This document shows positions 4,909-7,801 of a DNA stretch of 7,801 nucleotides, piece after piece. Source of the DNA: an uncultured Dialister sp. (GTDB lineage: Bacteria; Bacillota; Negativicutes; Veillonellales; Dialisteraceae); NCBI GenBank assembly GCA_900545785.1, contig URAA01000069.1:1-7801 (forward strand), read 5' to 3'. The notes under the pieces were generated by a model. The model ran no database searches, was not told the origin of the DNA, and saw only the letters and a list, made by a program, of their open reading frames with translations. Numbering within the stretch: position 1 is the first letter of the stretch; each line of letters starts with the position of its first letter. The translations under genes and the position numbers were made by a program.

Positions 4909-5403
4909 TTGGTAGAAATAAATTTTACACTGCTGATTCAGATCCTCAACTTTATCATACTGGTTGGCATTTTGGGCCATTTTGCCTATAAACCGATCCT
5001 CAAGGTCATGGATGAGCGTAAAGCCCGTATCCAGAATGACCTTGACAGTGCCGCTGCCGCCAATGCTGCTGCCGCTAAGCTGAAAGAAACTTATGAAGCA
5101 CAGCTGCAGGATGCACAGGCACAGGCACAGGAAATCGTAAACAAGGCGGTAAAAGAAGCCAAGGTGCAGGCACAGGAACAGATTGACGCCGCTCATGACG
5201 CTATAGAAAAAGAAAAGGAGATGGCTGCCAAACAGATCGAAAGAGAACGCAAGGATGCTCTGGAAGATCTGAAAACTCAGGTGGCTGCCCTTTCCTGCGA
5301 TATTGCAGCGAAGATCATCAGCAAGAATATGACGCCGGATGTAAATGACCGGCTCATCTCCGAAAGCATCGCCAAACTGGATGCTAAACAAGCAGGTAAA
5401 TAG
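4909..5403 (+). CDS. atpF: ATP synthase Fo subunit b
   Basis: Peripheral-stalk subunit that anchors the F1 head to subunit a. It has 164 residues, normal length: one N-terminal membrane helix (about 5-26, FTLLIQILNFIILVGILGHF), the typical KPILKVMDERKARI segment (28-41), and a long, charged, Ala/Gln/Glu/Lys-rich helix to about 125 that should form the right-handed coiled-coil dimer. A C-terminal delta-binding part follows (about 126-160). The helix includes an A-Q-A-Q-A-Q run at 69-74, encoded by three tandem GCACAG units (5113-5130). Only one b gene is present, with no b' duplicate, so a homodimer is expected. The start is TTG with a near-perfect ribosome site. Two bases separate its stop from atpH. 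Confidence 0.97.
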   Translation: MVEINFTLLIQILNFIILVGILGHFAYKPILKVMDERKARIQNDLDSAAAANAAAAKLKETYEAQLQDAQAQAQEIVNKAVKEAKVQAQEQIDAAHDAIEKEKEMAAKQIERERKDALEDLKTQVAALSCDIAAKIISKNMTPDVNDRLISESIAKLDAKQAGK

Positions 5404-5405
5404 TT

Positions 5406-5951
5406 ATGGACAAGAACGTAATCCTTGCAAAGAAATACGGTCGCGCCATCTATGAAGTTGCTGCCGAGCAGCACAGCCTGGAAAAAACAGAAGAAGAACT
5501 CCTTCTTATTTCCAAAACAATTTCGGAACATAAAGAATTGGGAGATCTTCTGAACCATCCTCTGCTGGAAAAGGATGTCAAGAAAGATACTATAAATAAG
5601 TTGTTTGCAGATAAGGTGCAGCCGACGGTTTTACAGTTTTGTTATGTCGTTATCGACAAGGGCCGCATCTCTGATTTTGCAGCTATGGTCGATGTCTATT
5701 CCACGCTTGCCCACCATGGGATGGGAATGGAGGAAGCCGTTGTAACGACTGCATTTCCCTTGACAAAATCACAGGCGGAGATGATCAAAGCCAAACTTAT
5801 GGAAATTACCGGCAGCAAAATTATCATGAAGCAAAAAGTTGATGCATCTTTGGTCGGCGGGTTTACCGTTCAGATGGGAGACCGTCTGATTGATGGATCT
5901 GTTGCCCGGCATCTTGCTGCACTTCGTGCTCAAATGATGCAAAGAGATTGA
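5406..5951 (+). CDS. atpH: ATP synthase F1 subunit delta
   Basis: Subunit delta (OSCP-like) sits on top of the alpha3beta3 head and clamps it to the b stalk. It has 181 residues, family-typical. The N-terminal helical domain carries AKKYGRAIYEVA (8-19). The conserved C-terminal segment VDASLVGGFTVQMGDRLIDGSV (145-166) is the family signature. The ATG lies two bases after the atpF stop and only a weak ribosome site is visible (AGGT, 5394-5397), so translation is probably coupled to atpF. The gene ends 15 bases before atpA. Confidence 0.96.
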   Translation: MDKNVILAKKYGRAIYEVAAEQHSLEKTEEELLLISKTISEHKELGDLLNHPLLEKDVKKDTINKLFADKVQPTVLQFCYVVIDKGRISDFAAMVDVYSTLAHHGMGMEEAVVTTAFPLTKSQAEMIKAKLMEITGSKIIMKQKVDASLVGGFTVQMGDRLIDGSVARHLAALRAQMMQRD

Positions 5952-5966
5952 GGTGACTTACAGGAA

Positions 5967-7520
5967 ATGAAAATCAGTTCAGATGAAATTACATCTGTCA
6001 TTAAAAAACAGATTGAAAATTACAAAGTAGACCTCAATGTCGATGAAGTAGGTACGGTTCTTGAAGTCGGCGATGGTATCGCCCATATTTACGGCCTTGA
6101 AAACTGTATGGCCGGCGAATTGCTCGAATTGCCCAACGGCGTTTACGGCATGGCAATGAACTTGGAAGAAAGCAACGTAGGTGCGGTTCTTCTGGGTAAT
6201 TCCGAAAGCATCAAGGAAGGCGATACTGTCAAAAGAACAGGCCGCCTGATGCAGGTCCCCGTAGGCGATGCGGTCATGGGCCGCGTAGTCAATGCACTGG
6301 GACAGCCGATTGACGGCAAGGGAGAAATCAAGACCGACGCTTATCGCGACATTGAAGTTAAAGCTGCAGGTATTGCCGACAGACAGCCGGTTAATGTACC
6401 CCTGCAGACCGGTTTGAAATGTATCGACTCCATGGTTCCCATCGGACGCGGCCAGCGTGAACTTATCATCGGCGACCGCGGTACCGGTAAAACGGCTGTC
6501 GCTATCGACACCATTTTGAACCAGAAGGGTCAGAATGTTATTTGTATTTACGTATCCATCGGGCAGAAAAACGCAAACGTTGTCCGCGTGTATGAAAGAC
6601 TGAAGGCCGCAGGCGCCATGGATTATTCCATCATCGTCCATGCCGGCGCTTCGGAAGGTTCTCCGATGCAGTACCTTGCACCTTATTCCGGTGTAACCAT
6701 CGGCGAATATTTCATGCATCAGGGCAAGGACGTCCTCATTATTTATGACGACCTTTCCAAACACGCCGTGGCTTACCGTGCGATGTCCCTTCTGCTCCGC
6801 CGTCCGCCGGGACGTGAAGCATACCCCGGTGACGTATTCTACCTGCATTCCCGCCTTCTGGAACGGGCAGCCCGCCTTTCCGACAGACTGGGCGGCGGTT
6901 CCATTACGGCCCTTCCTATCATTGAAACTTTGGCAGGCGACGTAGGCGCTTATATTCCGACAAACGTTATTTCTATTACAGACGGCCAGATTTATCTGGA
7001 AACCGCTCTCTTCTATTCCGGTATCCGTCCTGCTATCAACGTAGGCCTGTCCGTATCCCGTGTAGGCGGCTCGGCACAGATCAAAGCGATGAAACAGGTT
7101 GCCGGCACCCTCCGTCTTGACTTGGCACAGTATCGTGAATTGGCGGCATTTGCTCAGTTCGGTTCCGATTTGGACGCAGCTACCAAAGCACAGATCGACA
7201 GAGGCCAGAGAACGACGGAAATTCTGAAGCAGCCCCAGTATTCTCCTTATCCCGTATCGGATCAGGTTATGGCTATCTATGTAGCCGTCAAAGGATATCT
7301 GGATGATGTGGAAGTCGAAAATGTAGTAGATTTCGAAAGTCAGATTCTGAATTTCCTTCACAGCAGCCATCCGGAAATCGGCGAAGATATCACGGCCAAC
7401 AAGAAACTGACCGATGAAAATGAAGTCAGACTTCAGGAAGCCATTGCCGAATTCAAGGAACGTTATAAAGCTCGTGCGAATGTGACTGAAGAAGAAAAGT
7501 CTGAAACGGTAGAGGGGTGA
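5967..7520 (+). CDS. atpA: ATP synthase F1 subunit alpha
   Basis: Non-catalytic nucleotide-binding subunit of the alpha3beta3 head, on the cytoplasmic side. It has 517 residues, slightly longer than E. coli alpha (513). An N-terminal helix and beta-barrel (about 1-95) precede the nucleotide domain with Walker A GDRGTGKT at 169-176 (K175, T176), the Walker B region LIIYDD at 257-262 (D261, D262) and the signature PAINVGLSVS at 355-364. The arginine finger is R365, just after it. The C-terminal helical domain runs from about 380, with a variable acidic tail (508-517). One oddity is the Walker A loop, which has Gly where almost all bacterial alpha subunits I know have Gln (GDRQTGKT). The start is ATG, with GAGGTGA (5950-5956) overlapping the atpH stop. 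The gene ends 5 bases before atpG. A long minus-strand frame opposite this gene is a composition shadow. Confidence 0.98.
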   Translation: MKISSDEITSVIKKQIENYKVDLNVDEVGTVLEVGDGIAHIYGLENCMAGELLELPNGVYGMAMNLEESNVGAVLLGNSESIKEGDTVKRTGRLMQVPVGDAVMGRVVNALGQPIDGKGEIKTDAYRDIEVKAAGIADRQPVNVPLQTGLKCIDSMVPIGRGQRELIIGDRGTGKTAVAIDTILNQKGQNVICIYVSIGQKNANVVRVYERLKAAGAMDYSIIVHAGASEGSPMQYLAPYSGVTIGEYFMHQGKDVLIIYDDLSKHAVAYRAMSLLLRRPPGREAYPGDVFYLHSRLLERAARLSDRLGGGSITALPIIETLAGDVGAYIPTNVISITDGQIYLETALFYSGIRPAINVGLSVSRVGGSAQIKAMKQVAGTLRLDLAQYRELAAFAQFGSDLDAATKAQIDRGQRTTEILKQPQYSPYPVSDQVMAIYVAVKGYLDDVEVENVVDFESQILNFLHSSHPEIGEDITANKKLTDENEVRLQEAIAEFKERYKARANVTEEEKSETVEG

Positions 7521-7525
7521 TCTGA

Positions 7526-7801
7526 TTGGAAAGTACGCGTGATATAAAAGGGCGCATAAAATCTGTCACCAACATCCAGCAGATCACAAAAGCAATGAAG
7601 ATGGTAGCCGCAGCCCGTCTGCGCAAAGCAGAAGAAAAAGCAAACGGCTCCCGTCCCTATGCAGAAAAGATCGGAGAGCTCTTGCGCCGTGCTTCTTCGG
7701 TGACACCCGGTTTTACCAGTCCGCTTTTCAGAAACGGAAAGGTAAATAAGGTCGGTTATCTCGTTATTTGCGGTGATAAAGGCCTTGCCGGCGCTTATAA
7801 C
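7526..7801 (+). CDS. atpG: ATP synthase F1 subunit gamma, 3' end outside window
   Basis: The first 92 codons of the rotating central-shaft subunit. The N-terminal helix MESTRDIKGRIKSVTNIQQI continues TKAMKMVAAARLRKA, which is the diagnostic gamma coiled-coil strand. The conserved GDKGLAGAYN lies at 83-92, where most relatives read DRGL; K85 is a mild variant. The start is TTG at 7526, with GAGGGGTGA (7512-7520) overlapping the atpA stop. No in-frame ATG would keep the conserved first helix, since the first internal ATG encodes residue 24. The gene is open at the window edge, where it should continue for roughly 190-200 more codons, and atpD and atpC would be expected after it. Confidence 0.95.
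   Translation, partial: MESTRDIKGRIKSVTNIQQITKAMKMVAAARLRKAEEKANGSRPYAEKIGELLRRASSVTPGFTSPLFRNGKVNKVGYLVICGDKGLAGAYN

Noticed and set aside
5979..7370. Long (463-codon) minus-strand open frame opposite atpA
   Set aside because: It lies wholly inside a certain gene, has no recognisable domain and reads as a codon-usage shadow of atpA. No promoter or ribosome site was seen for it.
1..7801. CRISPR array, insertion sequence, tRNA/rRNA, or a defence system
   Set aside because: No regularly spaced repeats, transposase, terminal repeats, tRNA-like folds or defence genes were seen; apart from the first spacer the window is standard core genome.

Overview
The window is the end of an assembled contig from a low-to-mid GC bacterium. 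Gene order, non-ATG starts with strong Shine-Dalgarno sequences and protein sequences point to Bacillota. Negativicutes (Dialister/Veillonella/Megasphaera-like) is my best guess, from overall impression only; the genus is not resolved. The first 22 bases match the 3' end of an Illumina TruSeq adapter and are not genomic.

Layout: (1) 23-196, the 3' part of a small heavy-metal-associated (CopZ-like) domain protein, closed by a strong terminator at 209-241. (2) 242-877, a gene-free stretch of about 640 bp. It holds a second stem-loop (about 260-310) and, on the minus strand, what looks like a complete unannotated small RNA gene (about 393-523). That unit has a good -35/extended -10 promoter, three hairpins and a classical intrinsic terminator with nine Us. 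The rest is purine-rich on the plus strand and ends in a likely promoter for the next gene. (3) 878-3115, two envelope-sugar genes: a WecA/TagO-type polyprenyl-phosphate GlcNAc-1-phosphate transferase and a UDP-GlcNAc 2-epimerase. (4) 3200-7801, the front of an F1Fo ATP synthase operon in the usual order: atpZ, atpI, atpB (a), atpE (c), atpF (b), atpH (delta), atpA (alpha) and the start of atpG (gamma), which runs off the window. Beta and epsilon would be expected beyond the edge.

How the genes work together: the transferase and epimerase would feed lipid-linked GlcNAc and UDP-ManNAc into a cell-surface polymer. The atp genes build the membrane rotor and stator (a, b, c), the assembly/ion-handling helpers (AtpI, AtpZ) and the catalytic head. 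The transferase and epimerase genes often sit upstream of atp operons in Bacillota, so this linkage is probably ancestral.

Most worth a second look: the minus-strand small RNA with C-rich, anti-Shine-Dalgarno-like unpaired segments; and the ATP synthase c subunit. In the c subunit, the glycine-rich first helix is replaced by an Ala/Cys/Ser-rich one with an aspartate (D29) exactly where Na+-type rotors have Gln32 or Glu32. This suggests a two-carboxylate ion site, with an arginine two residues further on.
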